NCBI RefSeq assembly: GCF_013297935.1
Contig: NZ_JAAFIX010000002.1
Span: forward strand, 62,001-126,000
Length of the DNA stretch: 64,000 bases
Source: Rhodoferax sp.
GTDB taxonomy: Bacteria > Pseudomonadota > Gammaproteobacteria > Burkholderiales > Burkholderiaceae_C
Reading direction: 5' to 3'
Shown: positions 35,734 to 46,795 of the stretch, piece after piece
Layout: each line of letters starts with the position of its first letter
How positions within the stretch are numbered: the first letter of the stretch is position 1
Made by a program: the position numbers and the translations under genes
The notes under the pieces: generated by a model
What the model saw: only the letters and a program-made list of their open reading frames with translations
Database searches by the model: none
What the model was told of the DNA's origin: nothing

Positions 35734-37077
35734 ATGAAAACAATAGCCTACGCGTTGGGAGCCCTGCTGGGGCTGGCGTCATCCGCCGCAGGTGCTTGGG
35801 GCAATCACACCCTGGCAGCCTACCGGGCCCTGGAAGCCATGCCCGAGGTGGCCAATGCGGCCACCGTCACGGTGGAGCCACTGGAAGTCTTTCTCAAGGC
35901 AGAAGAAAAAACTATTGAGGCGCTCCTGGCGAGTCACGAAGCGTGGGCAGCCGCCAATCTGCAAAGCTACCCCCCGCGCCCCGGAAAGCTGGCTTTTGTA
36001 GCCAACCCCGACCGCAGCGACGAAGCCCGCCGCCTCGCCTTCGCCCATGCGCTGCGGATCGCACCCAATAGCCGCTTTGCACTCTTTATCCAGCCGGACC
36101 CCAAGGTCAACGCCTCTCCGGCACCGCGACTGCCCTCGGAAGCGGTCACCACATTGCCCATGCTGGGCAACGCCAGCCAGAAGTTCCAACCCTTGCGCTC
36201 TGGCGAGCAAGTTGCACCCTTAGCGGTAGCGGCCAGCGCCGCCGATGAGCCGGACTACGGCCTAGACATCAATCTGTGGGAAGACAGCCCCTCGGAGTGG
36301 GGCAAGTTGTATGGCTTTGGCCCCTTGCCTTTCGGCAACCCCATACTCCCCTACTCGACCCAAGCCCCCTTCCACATGGGCTTCATGCATGAGAGCAAGG
36401 TGCTGTACACCGCAGCGCCATTCCTCAAACGGACCTTCCCCCAACTGCGGGTGTACCAATACTCCACCCTGGCGTCCCTGGCCTTCCGAACCGGCCACCC
36501 TTACTGGGGATGGCGCTTCACCGGTCTCGCACTGCATTATTTGCAAGACCTGACCCAGCCCTACCATGCGACCCTGGCGCCGGGGGATTCGACGCTGAAG
36601 CTATTGGCGATTAACGCCATGGCCATGGCTGGCCTTTCGGGCATGAAAAACAATATGGTGACCTTGCTCTCCAACCGGCACCTGGCCCTGGAGAAATACC
36701 AGTCTGAAGTGCTCCTCAACTCGGCGCTCGCCCGGCAAGACACCCCTGTCGACCAAGCTTTGCGCCAGATGGACAAAGACGCCAGCTATCCCGAATGGCA
36801 CGACCTCTACGTCCGCAATGTGGTGTCGGCACAGGCAGCCGCCTATGGCAACCGCATTGCTAAAACCTTGACCGACAGCATGCCGGCAGGCTTTGTCTCC
36901 GACCCTGCTTACGACTTCGGCGCTAACGAAGACAAAGTGACCCTCGTCAAAGAGCTTGCCAGCGCGCAACCCGAGGCGCGCTCTAGTCTGGATGCTCTTG
37001 TCGCCGAGCTGCTGGGCAACTTCGGCGCCCACAGCCGCAACGCAATCCGCGGGATTCTCAAAGCGAGTAATCGCTAA
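35734..37077 (+). CDS. Secreted zinc-dependent phospholipase C/P1 nuclease-like protein
   Basis: A 447-residue protein started at 'MKTIAYALGALLGLASSAAGA', a clear signal peptide. Cleavage after AGA would leave Trp as first residue ('WGNHTL'), which in zinc phospholipase C and S1/P1 nucleases is itself a zinc ligand through its free amino group. The second hallmark, H-x3-D-x3-P-x2-H, is seen in 'HYLQDLTQPYHA' near residue 267 of the precursor. The protein is probably periplasmic or secreted and cleaves phosphodiester bonds in lipid or nucleic acid. The length is greater than that of P1 nucleases (about 270), with an extra segment between the N-terminus and the zinc motif. Substrate unknown. 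Confidence 0.7.
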   Translation: MKTIAYALGALLGLASSAAGAWGNHTLAAYRALEAMPEVANAATVTVEPLEVFLKAEEKTIEALLASHEAWAAANLQSYPPRPGKLAFVANPDRSDEARRLAFAHALRIAPNSRFALFIQPDPKVNASPAPRLPSEAVTTLPMLGNASQKFQPLRSGEQVAPLAVAASAADEPDYGLDINLWEDSPSEWGKLYGFGPLPFGNPILPYSTQAPFHMGFMHESKVLYTAAPFLKRTFPQLRVYQYSTLASLAFRTGHPYWGWRFTGLALHYLQDLTQPYHATLAPGDSTLKLLAINAMAMAGLSGMKNNMVTLLSNRHLALEKYQSEVLLNSALARQDTPVDQALRQMDKDASYPEWHDLYVRNVVSAQAAAYGNRIAKTLTDSMPAGFVSDPAYDFGANEDKVTLVKELASAQPEARSSLDALVAELLGNFGAHSRNAIRGILKASNR

Positions 37078-37096
37078 AACAGACAACACTGCTATA

Positions 37097-37107
37097 TTGC
37101 ACTGCAA
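37097..37107 (+). promoter_or_regulatory. Candidate PhaR operator upstream of phaZ
   Basis: TTGCACTGCAA, an inverted repeat TTGCA-C-TGCAA within TATTGCACTGCAACATT, 25 bases before phaZ. Sites of the form TGC...GCA are bound by the PHB-sensing repressor PhaR; the link is by resemblance. Confidence 0.4.
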
Positions 37108-37131
37108 CATTTCCCTGAAAGCGAGTCCCCC

Positions 37132-38538
37132 ATGCTGTACCAGCTCTACGAAACCCAACGCTCCCTGATGGAGCCGTTTTCCGATCTGGCGTTGGCTGCT
37201 GCCAAGCTCTACAGCAACCCGCTGTCCATGGCCGGTCAAAGCCCGTTTGCCCAGCGCCTGTCTGCCAGTTACGACCTGATGCACCGTTTGGGCAAGGACT
37301 ACGAAAAGCCCGAGTTCGGCCTGCGCACCATCGATGTAGACGGTGTGGACATCGCCATTCATGAGCGGGTGGAACTCTCCAAGCCTTTTTGCGAGCTGCG
37401 CCGCTTCAAGCGTTTTACCGATGACACCGCCACCCTGGAAAAAATCAAGGGCCAGCCGGTGGTACTGATCGTGGCGCCCTTGTCGGGCCACTACGCGACG
37501 CTGCTGCGCGACACGGTCAAAACCATGCTCAAAGACCACAAGGTCTACATCACTGACTGGAAAAATGCACGCCTGGTGCCCCTGGCCGACGGTGAATTCC
37601 ACCTAGATGACTATGTGAACTACGTGCAGGAGTTCATTCGCCACGTGCAAGGCAAGTATGGAAACTGCCACGTGATGAGTGTGTGTCAGCCCACCGTGCC
37701 GGTGCTCGCTGCGGTGTCGCTGATGGCCAGCCGTGGCGAAACCACCCCGCTGTCCATGACCATGATGGGGGGGCCCATCGACGCCCGCAAGTCCCCCACC
37801 GCGGTGAACAACCTGGCCATGAACAAGAGCCACAGCTGGTTCGAGAACAACGTGATCTACCGGGTGCCCAGCAGCTTCCCGGGTGCAGGGCGTCGGGTCT
37901 ACCCCGGCTTTTTGCAGCACACCGGCTTTGTGGCCATGAACCCCGACCACCATGCGAAGAGTCATTACGACTACTTCAAAGACTTGATGAAGGGCGACGA
38001 TGCTTCCGCCGACGCCCACCGCAAGTTTTACGACGAGTACAACGCCGTGCTCGACATGGACGCCGACTACTACCTGGAGACCATCCGCGTAGTGTTTCAA
38101 GACTTTGCGCTGGTCAGCGGCACCTGGGATGTGCGAAGCGAAAAGGGCAAGATCGAACGGGTCAAGCCCTCAGACATCACCACCACGGCACTCTTGTCGG
38201 TGGAAGGCGAGTTGGACGATATCTCGGGCTCCGGTCAGACCCGTGCAGTGCACGACATCTGCAGTGGTGTCCCCAAGTCGCTGCAAAAGCACTATGAGGC
38301 GATGGGCGCCGGTCACTACGGCATCTTTTCCGGTCGCCGTTGGCGCGAGATGGTGTACCCGCAGGTCAAGGCATTCATCAAGAGCCACGACAAGCCCACT
38401 GGCGCACCCAAAGCTGTGAAGATCACTGCGGCACCCCCGGCAGCAGCTCCTGAAGCAAAAGTGACTCCAGCGCCCGCCAAGACTGCGCGAGCAGCTACCA
38501 AAAAAGTAGCAAGCAAGCGGGTCAGTACCGCCAAGTGA
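37132..38538 (+). CDS. phaZ: Intracellular polyhydroxybutyrate depolymerase
   Basis: A 468-residue PhaZ1-type depolymerase. It begins '[20 protein letters not shown]', typical for the family, and has the catalytic cysteine near residue 185 in '[13 protein letters not shown]', in place of the serine of extracellular enzymes. It releases 3-hydroxybutyrate from stored PHB granules in the cytoplasm. The last 50 residues are an Ala/Pro/Lys tail like those that bind granules or DNA. The stop overlaps the RnfB start in GTGA. Confidence 0.93.
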   Translation: MLYQLYETQRSLMEPFSDLALAAAKLYSNPLSMAGQSPFAQRLSASYDLMHRLGKDYEKPEFGLRTIDVDGVDIAIHERVELSKPFCELRRFKRFTDDTATLEKIKGQPVVLIVAPLSGHYATLLRDTVKTMLKDHKVYITDWKNARLVPLADGEFHLDDYVNYVQEFIRHVQGKYGNCHVMSVCQPTVPVLAAVSLMASRGETTPLSMTMMGGPIDARKSPTAVNNLAMNKSHSWFENNVIYRVPSSFPGAGRRVYPGFLQHTGFVAMNPDHHAKSHYDYFKDLMKGDDASADAHRKFYDEYNAVLDMDADYYLETIRVVFQDFALVSGTWDVRSEKGKIERVKPSDITTTALLSVEGELDDISGSGQTRAVHDICSGVPKSLQKHYEAMGAGHYGIFSGRRWREMVYPQVKAFIKSHDKPTGAPKAVKITAAPPAAAPEAKVTPAPAKTARAATKKVASKRVSTAK

Positions 38539-39224
38539 GTACTGTCCCGGAGACTGCGCCAGCGTTGGCGCATCAGCTTCTGGACGCACTGCCGCAAACG
38601 CAATGCACGCGCTGCGGTTACCCCGATTGCGCCGCTTATGCCGGCGCCATGGCACGTGGTGAAGCTCCCATCAACCAATGCCCGCCCGGCGGTGCTGAGG
38701 GCATTGCACGTCTGGCTGCCATCACCGGCAAACCCTTCATTCCGCTGAATCCGGAATTCGGGCTGGAGGCGCCACGCACCGTGGTGTTCATTGATGAAGA
38801 CTGGTGCATAGGCTGCACACTGTGCATCAAGGCCTGCCCCACCGATGCCATCATCGGCAGTAACAAGCGCATGCACACGGTGATCGAGCCGCACTGCACC
38901 GGCTGTGAGCTATGCCTTCCGGTGTGCCCGGTGGATTGCATCATGGTGGAAACCGTTTCCGGTGAACGTACCGGTTGGGCAGCATGGAGCGCCGAAGAAG
39001 CCGCCAACGCTCGCCAACGTTATGAGAGCCGGCAGGTGCGGCAAGCGCGTGAAACCGAAGAACTTGCCCAAGCACTGGAGGCCAAAGCCCGCATGAAGCT
39101 GGCCGACCTGCCCGCCCATTCCCAGCACACCGATCCGGCTATCCTGGACAAAAAACGGGCGGTGATCGAGGCGGCCCTTGCCAGAGCCCGCGCCCGCAAA
39201 GCCACACCCGGCGCTGGAAATTGA
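38535..39224 (+). CDS. rnfB: RnfB-like iron-sulfur protein without membrane anchor
   Basis: A 229-residue protein with a GTG start overlapping the phaZ stop. The N-terminal 4Fe-4S domain has '[13 protein letters not shown]...QCPPGG', followed by two ferredoxin clusters '[16 protein letters not shown]' and '[16 protein letters not shown]' and a charged helical tail. This is the layout of RnfB, but the N-terminal membrane helix is missing and no other rnf gene is near. It is probably a soluble electron carrier. The partner is unknown. Confidence 0.8.
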   Translation: MSTVPETAPALAHQLLDALPQTQCTRCGYPDCAAYAGAMARGEAPINQCPPGGAEGIARLAAITGKPFIPLNPEFGLEAPRTVVFIDEDWCIGCTLCIKACPTDAIIGSNKRMHTVIEPHCTGCELCLPVCPVDCIMVETVSGERTGWAAWSAEEAANARQRYESRQVRQARETEELAQALEAKARMKLADLPAHSQHTDPAILDKKRAVIEAALARARARKATPGAGN

Positions 39225-39251
39225 GTCGGGCAGGTGAACCCTGCCCGACTC
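39223..39251. terminator. Bidirectional terminator between rnfB and the chemoreceptor gene
   Basis: GAGTCGGGCAGG and CCTGCCCGACTC are exact 12-base arms around TGAAC. The left arm begins inside the rnfB stop codon and the right arm ends 3 bases before the stop of the convergent gene, so it serves both. No T-run follows on either side. Confidence 0.7.
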
Positions 39252-39254
39252 CAA

Positions 39255-41582
39255 TCAAAGACTGCTCATCAGGCTCTTGTAGACGCCGCAGCCCACGTAG
39301 ACATCGTCTACCTTCAGCACGTAAGACATCTTGGTTTGCACCCGGCCGGTGAGTGGGTTGGCAATCTCGTACTCCACCCAACCCGGATTTGCTTCCGCCT
39401 GGTGAATGATGGAGTCGATCAAGGCATTGCCATCGATGCCGGCGACATCCTGCACCCGGGTGCCGACCTTGGCCTGATTGCCCGCAAATGCGAGGTACTG
39501 CCCATTGCGGTCCAGAACGAAGACGTACATGTCACGGTCAAACAAACCGGAGTGCTGGGCCGTCACTTCGCGGATGAAACTGTCCCTGCTACCGCTACTG
39601 CGACGCAAATCCAACGCACGGCCCACCAAATCACGCGCCTCGTCCGCAGAACCCTGCTGCAGCTTGAATACCGACACCGCATCGGCCAACACACTGGCGC
39701 GGGTCTGCAGTGCGGTCGCTTGGTTCACCGCCTGCTCCACCATGGAAGCGTTTTGCTGGGTAATCTCGTCCAACTGGCGGATGGCGGTGGTGATTTCCGC
39801 CAGGCTGGCGCTCTGTTCCGCGCTGGACGCGGAGATCAAAGTCATATTGCCTGCGACCCCGCGCACTCCGTCAGCAATGGCCGTGATGTTTTTGCCGGCA
39901 GTACGGATTTGCTGCACACCTGCCGCGACCTGTGCGGTAGAGGTGGTGATGAGCTGGCGGATTTCCTTGGCTGATGCCGCTGAGCGTTGGGCCAAAGAAC
40001 GCACCTCTGCCGCAACAACCGCAAAGCCCCGGCCTGACTCGCCCGCCCGGGCAGCCTCTACTGCCGCATTGAGGGCCAGGATGTTGGTCTGGAAAGCCAA
40101 TCCATCAATTACGCCGACGATTTCATCCATACGGCGGGTGCTGGCTTCAATGGCCTCGATGGATTCAATCGCCTGGTTCATGCCGGCGGCGCCCTGTTCG
40201 GCTGTGGTGCGTACGCCTTGCGCCGCACGATCGGATTCCTGCGCCGCATTGGCGTTGTCCTTCACCGTGGAGGCCAGTTCCTGCACACTGGCCGAAGTTT
40301 CCTCCAGATTGGCGGCTTGCTGCTCGGTACGGTCTGACAGGCTGCGGTTGCCCTGCACCAGAACATCGCCTGAATTCGCCACCAGTGCTGAATTGCTGCG
40401 CACACTGGCCACCATCACAGACACATTGTTCACCATCACGTCCATCGCGTGGGTCATGTCAGACAACTCGTCTTTACCCAGGATTTTGACTTTATGCCTT
40501 AAGTTACCCGAAGCCGTTTGCTCCATAAACCTCAAGACTTGGCGGAGGTCCGACAAAAAGCTCATATTGAACGAAAGCATTAAATAGATCAAAAAAGCGA
40601 CAGCGAAAATGCTTCCACAAATCAGTGCATACAAACCCCTGGTCAATGCTTTTTCCTGCTCTTTCAATAGTGACACCATCGTCTGATTGACTGCTTTGTG
40701 GTAGGCCCCGATCGCATCGATCGCCTGGGTGCCGGCAGCAAAGTAGGCTTCAGATTCGCCACTGGGGGCACCTGATTTGAAACGCTCCTTGGACAAGGCA
40801 ACAAACTTCGCCACCGCGGATTGCGCCGCGTCGCCGCTAGCATCCTTGAATCCCACGCTGGCGAGAATTTGTTGAGAGTAAGCAACGTCTCTGGCCCAAG
40901 CAGCTAAAGCACCAGCCAACAGATTCACCCGGCCAACGGCATCTTCACTTAACTCAGGCCTGCTCAAGAAACCTGCGCCGGTTCCGCGCAAGCGGCCGAT
41001 CTGCTCCCGCAAGGAAATCAACCTCGAGACGGACATATCCATCAGCAGATACGTCTGAGGGTCCGGGTCGTACAACAAGCCTGACTTGTCCGCCACTCCG
41101 TAAACAAAACGGGTCAGATCTTCCACCAGCGCGGTGTGAAAGCCGAAAGCTTGAGGGGCATCTTTGCCGTCCAGCTCCTTGACCAAGGTTTCCAAGCGGC
41201 CGCGCAGTTCTTTCCATTCGGGCGGCGCCTCCATCCCACGCTTGTCGTCCAAAAGGCGCTTGAGCTCACTGACCTCCTCTGCCAGCTTGCTGCGGGTCTG
41301 ATCGCGGGCGCCGGTGGCAGCCGCGTTACCCAGGAGCACCATATTGGTTTGTCCGCGGTGGGCCTGCACGTTCCGGATCACGTCCGTGGCTTGTTCCACC
41401 ACTTCCACGCCCATAACCTCTGCACGGGTAATCTGGAGCCCACTCAACGTTCGAGAAACTAGCTGCTCAACGATGAACAACAGGGGAACCAAGGCCACCA
41501 GAAACACAATGGCCAACTTGGAACCGAAGCGAATCTTGCGCATGACCCACATGCCGGGGTACAAAAACTTCACAAAGCTCAT
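39255..41582 (-). CDS. Methyl-accepting chemotaxis protein with C-terminal Cache-like domain
   Basis: A 775-residue receptor started at '[17 protein letters not shown]' behind AAGGA. TM1 is near residues 20-40; then comes a periplasmic four-helix sensor, TM2 near 295-320 ('[20 protein letters not shown]'), HAMP and the signalling domain with hairpin tip '[19 protein letters not shown]'. After the signalling domain a cytoplasmic module with '[18 protein letters not shown]' and '[12 protein letters not shown]' looks like a single Cache domain. It controls flagellar motors through CheA/CheW. A sensor behind the signalling tip is less usual. Confidence 0.92.
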   Translation of the reverse strand: MSFVKFLYPGMWVMRKIRFGSKLAIVFLVALVPLLFIVEQLVSRTLSGLQITRAEVMGVEVVEQATDVIRNVQAHRGQTNMVLLGNAAATGARDQTRSKLAEEVSELKRLLDDKRGMEAPPEWKELRGRLETLVKELDGKDAPQAFGFHTALVEDLTRFVYGVADKSGLLYDPDPQTYLLMDMSVSRLISLREQIGRLRGTGAGFLSRPELSEDAVGRVNLLAGALAAWARDVAYSQQILASVGFKDASGDAAQSAVAKFVALSKERFKSGAPSGESEAYFAAGTQAIDAIGAYHKAVNQTMVSLLKEQEKALTRGLYALICGSIFAVAFLIYLMLSFNMSFLSDLRQVLRFMEQTASGNLRHKVKILGKDELSDMTHAMDVMVNNVSVMVASVRSNSALVANSGDVLVQGNRSLSDRTEQQAANLEETSASVQELASTVKDNANAAQESDRAAQGVRTTAEQGAAGMNQAIESIEAIEASTRRMDEIVGVIDGLAFQTNILALNAAVEAARAGESGRGFAVVAAEVRSLAQRSAASAKEIRQLITTSTAQVAAGVQQIRTAGKNITAIADGVRGVAGNMTLISASSAEQSASLAEITTAIRQLDEITQQNASMVEQAVNQATALQTRASVLADAVSVFKLQQGSADEARDLVGRALDLRRSSGSRDSFIREVTAQHSGLFDRDMYVFVLDRNGQYLAFAGNQAKVGTRVQDVAGIDGNALIDSIIHQAEANPGWVEYEIANPLTGRVQTKMSYVLKVDDVYVGCGVYKSLMSSL

Positions 41583-41653
41583 AACGGGCGTTCCTTGGAA
41601 ATTTATCAACTGACTTGACTTTAGCGCTTTTCTACCGATTCAACCCACAAAAT

Positions 41654-41670
41654 GGGGGGCCATGCCCCCC
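41654..41670 (-). terminator. Terminator of the propionate operon
   Basis: GGGGGGC-CAT-GCCCCCC, a 7-base perfect stem; on the minus strand it is followed by ATTTTG. It lies 37 bases after the epimerase stop and before the promoter area of the chemoreceptor gene. Confidence 0.7.
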
Positions 41671-41706
41671 GTGTTTCCCCTCAAACTGAGGTGCCAGCGC
41701 GGCAAA

Positions 41707-42183
41707 TCAGCCTAAAGCGGCTACCACCTCGGGCGGGGCCTGCACCAGCTCAATGAGCACACCTTCACCGGCAATCGGGAATTCGTCATTGCTCTTAGGG
41801 TGCAAAAAGGTGATGTCGTAACCCGCAGCCCCCTTGCGAATGCCACCGGGGGCAAAGCGCACGCCTTTGGCGGTGAGCCACTCCACCGCCACCGGCAGGT
41901 TGTCGATCCACAAACCCACATGGTTCAAGGGCGTGGTGTGTACAGCCGGCTTTTTGTCGGGGTCCATGGGCTGCATGAGGTCGACCTCGACCTTGTAGGG
42001 GCCGGTGCCCATGGAGCAGATGTCCTCGTCGACGTTCTCTTTCGCGCTTTGGAAAGTACCCGTAACCTCCAGCCCCAGCATGTCCACCCACAGGGTTTGC
42101 AGGCGCTTTTTGTCAGGGCCGCCGATGGCGATTTGCTGGATACCCAAGACCTTGAAGGGGCGCTTCGCTGCAGCAACGGTCAT
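41707..42183 (-). CDS. VOC-family protein, probable methylmalonyl-CoA epimerase
   Basis: A 158-residue glyoxalase/VOC protein with two beta-alpha-beta modules: '[16 protein letters not shown]' and '[18 protein letters not shown]', and a metal-ligand Glu in '[13 protein letters not shown]'. It starts in an ATGA overlap with pccA. Between PccA/PccB and MutB the expected step is epimerisation of (S)- to (R)-methylmalonyl-CoA; the sequence alone would also allow another VOC lyase. Confidence 0.75.
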   Translation of the reverse strand: MTVAAAKRPFKVLGIQQIAIGGPDKKRLQTLWVDMLGLEVTGTFQSAKENVDEDICSMGTGPYKVEVDLMQPMDPDKKPAVHTTPLNHVGLWIDNLPVAVEWLTAKGVRFAPGGIRKGAAGYDITFLHPKSNDEFPIAGEGVLIELVQAPPEVVAALG

Positions 42184-44228
42184 ACAAACTCCACGATGGC
42201 TTGGTCGACAGACAAGCTTTCGCCTTTTGCGGCCAGCACCTTGCCCACCACGCCATCGGCGGCGGCAAACAGCACGTTTTCCATCTTCATGGCTTCGATC
42301 ACGGCGACGCGCTCACCGGCCTGCACCTTCTGGCCGGGCACCACCGCCACATCCACCAGCAAGCCGGGCATCGGCGAAAGCACGTAGCGGCTCATATCGG
42401 GCGGTGCCTTGTGCGGCATGAGCTTGTGCAGCTCGGCCATGCGGGGGGACATGACCAGCGCATCAATGCGGGTGCCGTTGTGCTGCACGCGCAGGGCCAG
42501 CGGGTTCTTGGGCGTGCCGCGCTCCACCTGGGCGGTAAAGGATTTGCCGTTCACCGTGCCGGTGATGGCAATGTCGTTCAAACGCGATTTGCTACGAATA
42601 ACATAGCTGCTCGCGCCCACTTTGACCTGGGCGGAGCCGGTTTCACCTTCAAACTCGTCCACATGCACCGGCGTGTAGCGGTTGTTGCCCGCGGCATCCA
42701 GCGTAACCACCACATAGTCTTTGCCTGCGTCCACGGCGTAGCCCGGTAACTGGCCGGACATGCCTGCTGCGCGCTCGCGCGACTTGCGCCGCACAAAGGC
42801 GGCCATCGCGGTCAGGAATGCTGCATCGTCATGCGGCACGTCTTCGGCAAAGAAGCCCTTGCCATAGTTCTCGGCGATGAAGCCGGTGTTGAAATCACCT
42901 GTCACAAACTTGGGGTGGGCCAACAGCGCGGCTTGGAACGGAATGTTGCTCGACACACCGCGGATCACAAAGCCGTTGAGGGCCTCGCGCATTTTGGCAA
43001 TCGCGTCATTGCGGTCCCTGCCGTGCACGATGAGCTTGGCAATCATCGAGTCGTAAAACATCGGGATCTCGCCGCCGTCTTGCACTCCGGTGTCCACACG
43101 AACGCCTTGCAGGTGCGCGGTGTCGCCCTGCCACATGGACTGCTCGGGCGGCGCAAAGCGCACCAGGCGGCCGGTGGATGGCAAGAAGTTGCGGAACGGG
43201 TCTTCGGCGTTGATGCGGCACTCGATGGCCCAGCCGTCGCGCTTTACATCCGCCTGCGTGAGCGGCAGCTTTTCGCCCGCGGCCACGCGGATCATCAGCT
43301 CCACCAAGTCCAGGCCGGTGATGCACTCGGTGACCGGGTGCTCTACCTGCAGGCGGGTATTCATTTCCAGGAAGTAAAAGTCCTGATCCTTGCCGACCAC
43401 AAACTCCACGGTGCCCGCGCTCTGGTACTTCACGGCCTTGGCCAGTTGCACCGCCTGCTCGCCCATGGCTTTGCGGGTGGCATCGCTGATGAAGGGGCTT
43501 GGCGCCTCTTCAATCACCTTCTGGTGGCGGCGCTGGATGGAGCACTCGCGCTCGTTCAAATAGATCACGTTGCCATGGCTGTCGCCCAGCACCTGGATCT
43601 CGATGTGGCGCGGCTCCTGCACAAACTTTTCGATGAAGATGCGGTCATCGCCAAAGCTATTGCGGGCTTCGTTCTGGCAGCTGGCAAATCCTTCAAACGC
43701 TTCCTTGTCGTTGAAGGCCACGCGCAAGCCCTTGCCACCACCTCCGGCAGACGCCTTGATCATCACAGGGTAGCCGATGCCTTTGGCAATCTCCACCGCC
43801 TGCTCAGGCCCGGCAATCGCGTCGTTGTAACCGGGGATGGTGTTGACTTTGGCCTCCAGCGCAAGCTTTTTGGAGGCGATCTTGTCGCCCATGGCGGCAA
43901 TCGAAAACGCCTTAGGCCCGATGAAGGCAATACCCTCGTCCTCGCAGCGTTTGGCAAAGGCTTCGTTCTCGCTCAAGAAGCCGTAGCCGGGGTGCACGGC
44001 CTGTGCGCCGGTTTGTTTGCAGGCGGCAATGATTTTTTCAGCCTGCAGGTAGCTCTCGCGGCTGGGGGCAGGGCCGATGTGGACGGCCTCATCCGCCAGC
44101 GCTACGTGGCGGGCTTCCTTGTCGGCGTCCGAATAGACGGCAACCGTCTTGATGCCCATTTTCTTGGCGGTGGCAATGACGCGGCAGGCAATTTCGCCAC
44201 GGTTGGCAATCAGGATTTTGGTGAACAT
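42180..44228 (-). CDS. pccA: Propionyl-CoA carboxylase alpha subunit (biotin carboxylase and BCCP)
   Basis: A 682-residue subunit. Biotin carboxylase domain first ('[15 protein letters not shown]', ATP-grasp '[13 protein letters not shown]', '[14 protein letters not shown]'), then a linker domain that binds the beta subunit, and a C-terminal biotinyl domain with the biotin lysine in 'EAMKMEN' near residue 645. It carboxylates biotin with ATP and bicarbonate. The architecture matches propionyl- rather than acetyl-CoA carboxylase. Ribosome site AGGAGA. Confidence 0.95.
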   Translation of the reverse strand: MFTKILIANRGEIACRVIATAKKMGIKTVAVYSDADKEARHVALADEAVHIGPAPSRESYLQAEKIIAACKQTGAQAVHPGYGFLSENEAFAKRCEDEGIAFIGPKAFSIAAMGDKIASKKLALEAKVNTIPGYNDAIAGPEQAVEIAKGIGYPVMIKASAGGGGKGLRVAFNDKEAFEGFASCQNEARNSFGDDRIFIEKFVQEPRHIEIQVLGDSHGNVIYLNERECSIQRRHQKVIEEAPSPFISDATRKAMGEQAVQLAKAVKYQSAGTVEFVVGKDQDFYFLEMNTRLQVEHPVTECITGLDLVELMIRVAAGEKLPLTQADVKRDGWAIECRINAEDPFRNFLPSTGRLVRFAPPEQSMWQGDTAHLQGVRVDTGVQDGGEIPMFYDSMIAKLIVHGRDRNDAIAKMREALNGFVIRGVSSNIPFQAALLAHPKFVTGDFNTGFIAENYGKGFFAEDVPHDDAAFLTAMAAFVRRKSRERAAGMSGQLPGYAVDAGKDYVVVTLDAAGNNRYTPVHVDEFEGETGSAQVKVGASSYVIRSKSRLNDIAITGTVNGKSFTAQVERGTPKNPLALRVQHNGTRIDALVMSPRMAELHKLMPHKAPPDMSRYVLSPMPGLLVDVAVVPGQKVQAGERVAVIEAMKMENVLFAAADGVVGKVLAAKGESLSVDQAIVEFV

Positions 44229-44305
44229 ATCTAGTCTCCTATTCGGGAATCAATGTATTGGCTTTGTGTAGCGGCCTGAAATAAACTGGGGTTGCAAGAG
44301 TGGCT

Positions 44306-45217
44306 TTAGGCCTGGGTGGGCGCCTCCGTGCGACCAAGCAGCAGGGCCTGTACAAAACGCTGTGGATCTTCCAGATCCGGAAAGTGGCCACAGGCCTCCA
44401 GCACCACCACCTCGGCGTGCGGCACATCGTGCTGGATGGCATGGGGCGAAGTGAACTTGTGCGAGCGGTCCTGCGTCCCCCACAATACGGTGCAAGGAAT
44501 CCCGTGCAGGCGCGCCGCATCGGCCGGCTCGCGCAGCAGGCCCTGCACCACGCCGGCCAAACTGAAGCAACCACCACAGCGCAGCGCGTGGTGAGACACC
44601 CTGCGGAACGGCTCTGGGTCCGTAGTTTTAGGCAGCGCAATGCGGTACCAGGCAGAGGCCATCTTCTGGCGAAACACGCGGCTCAGCAGCTGCCCCACCA
44701 CGGGCACTTTCAGTACCTTGGGCACCACACGGTCGGTCCAGCGGTGCATGGCCGCAAGCGATGGTGTTTGCGACAACACCAGCCGCTCCACGCGCTGCGG
44801 CGCCATCTGCGCCACGCGAATGGCGTAAAAGCCATTCGCACAACTCAGCGCCAGCGTCGCCTTGGCCACACCCAGCTGGTCCATCAGCTCCAGCATGCCC
44901 GTGGCACCGCGCTGCAGGCTATGGTCGTAAGTAGTACCGGGCGCAGAGAAGCCAAAGCCCGGCATGTCAAAACACAACACACGGTAGTGCGGCATCAGCA
45001 ACGCAATCAGTTCCGCATAGTGTTCGATCACATTGGGGCCATCGGGCGACAGCACGATACACGGCTTGTCACCCCCCGAATCAAATACGCGGACGGCCGC
45101 TTGCGGGGTATCCACCCAGCGCACAGGCAAGGCGGCAGCCGGTGCCAGCCGTGCACGCCGCACGGCACCGGCACTCAGCCACGCGTCTAACCAGGCACTC
45201 CAGTTCGGCATCTCCAT
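44306..45217 (-). CDS. Alpha/beta hydrolase with unusual nucleophile elbow
   Basis: A 303-residue alpha/beta hydrolase started 6 bases after the pccB stop behind GAGG. The oxyanion region is 'VLSPDGPNVIEHY'; the acid is probably D in 'WGTQDRSHKF', and the His is in 'EACGHFPDLEDP'. At the elbow the usual G-x-S-x-G reads 'LALSCANGF', so Cys takes the place of Ser and the first Gly is lost. It could be a thiol hydrolase or an esterase-like protein with altered chemistry. Being inside the propionate operon hints at an acyl-CoA or acyl-ester substrate, but this is a guess. Confidence 0.75.
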   Translation of the reverse strand: MEMPNWSAWLDAWLSAGAVRRARLAPAAALPVRWVDTPQAAVRVFDSGGDKPCIVLSPDGPNVIEHYAELIALLMPHYRVLCFDMPGFGFSAPGTTYDHSLQRGATGMLELMDQLGVAKATLALSCANGFYAIRVAQMAPQRVERLVLSQTPSLAAMHRWTDRVVPKVLKVPVVGQLLSRVFRQKMASAWYRIALPKTTDPEPFRRVSHHALRCGGCFSLAGVVQGLLREPADAARLHGIPCTVLWGTQDRSHKFTSPHAIQHDVPHAEVVVLEACGHFPDLEDPQRFVQALLLGRTEAPTQA

Positions 45218-45222
45218 GCGCC

Positions 45223-46755
<1,533 letters not shown>

Positions 46756-46795
46756 GCTTGTCTCCAAAAAATTCTCTTCAATGATTTACGACTGT

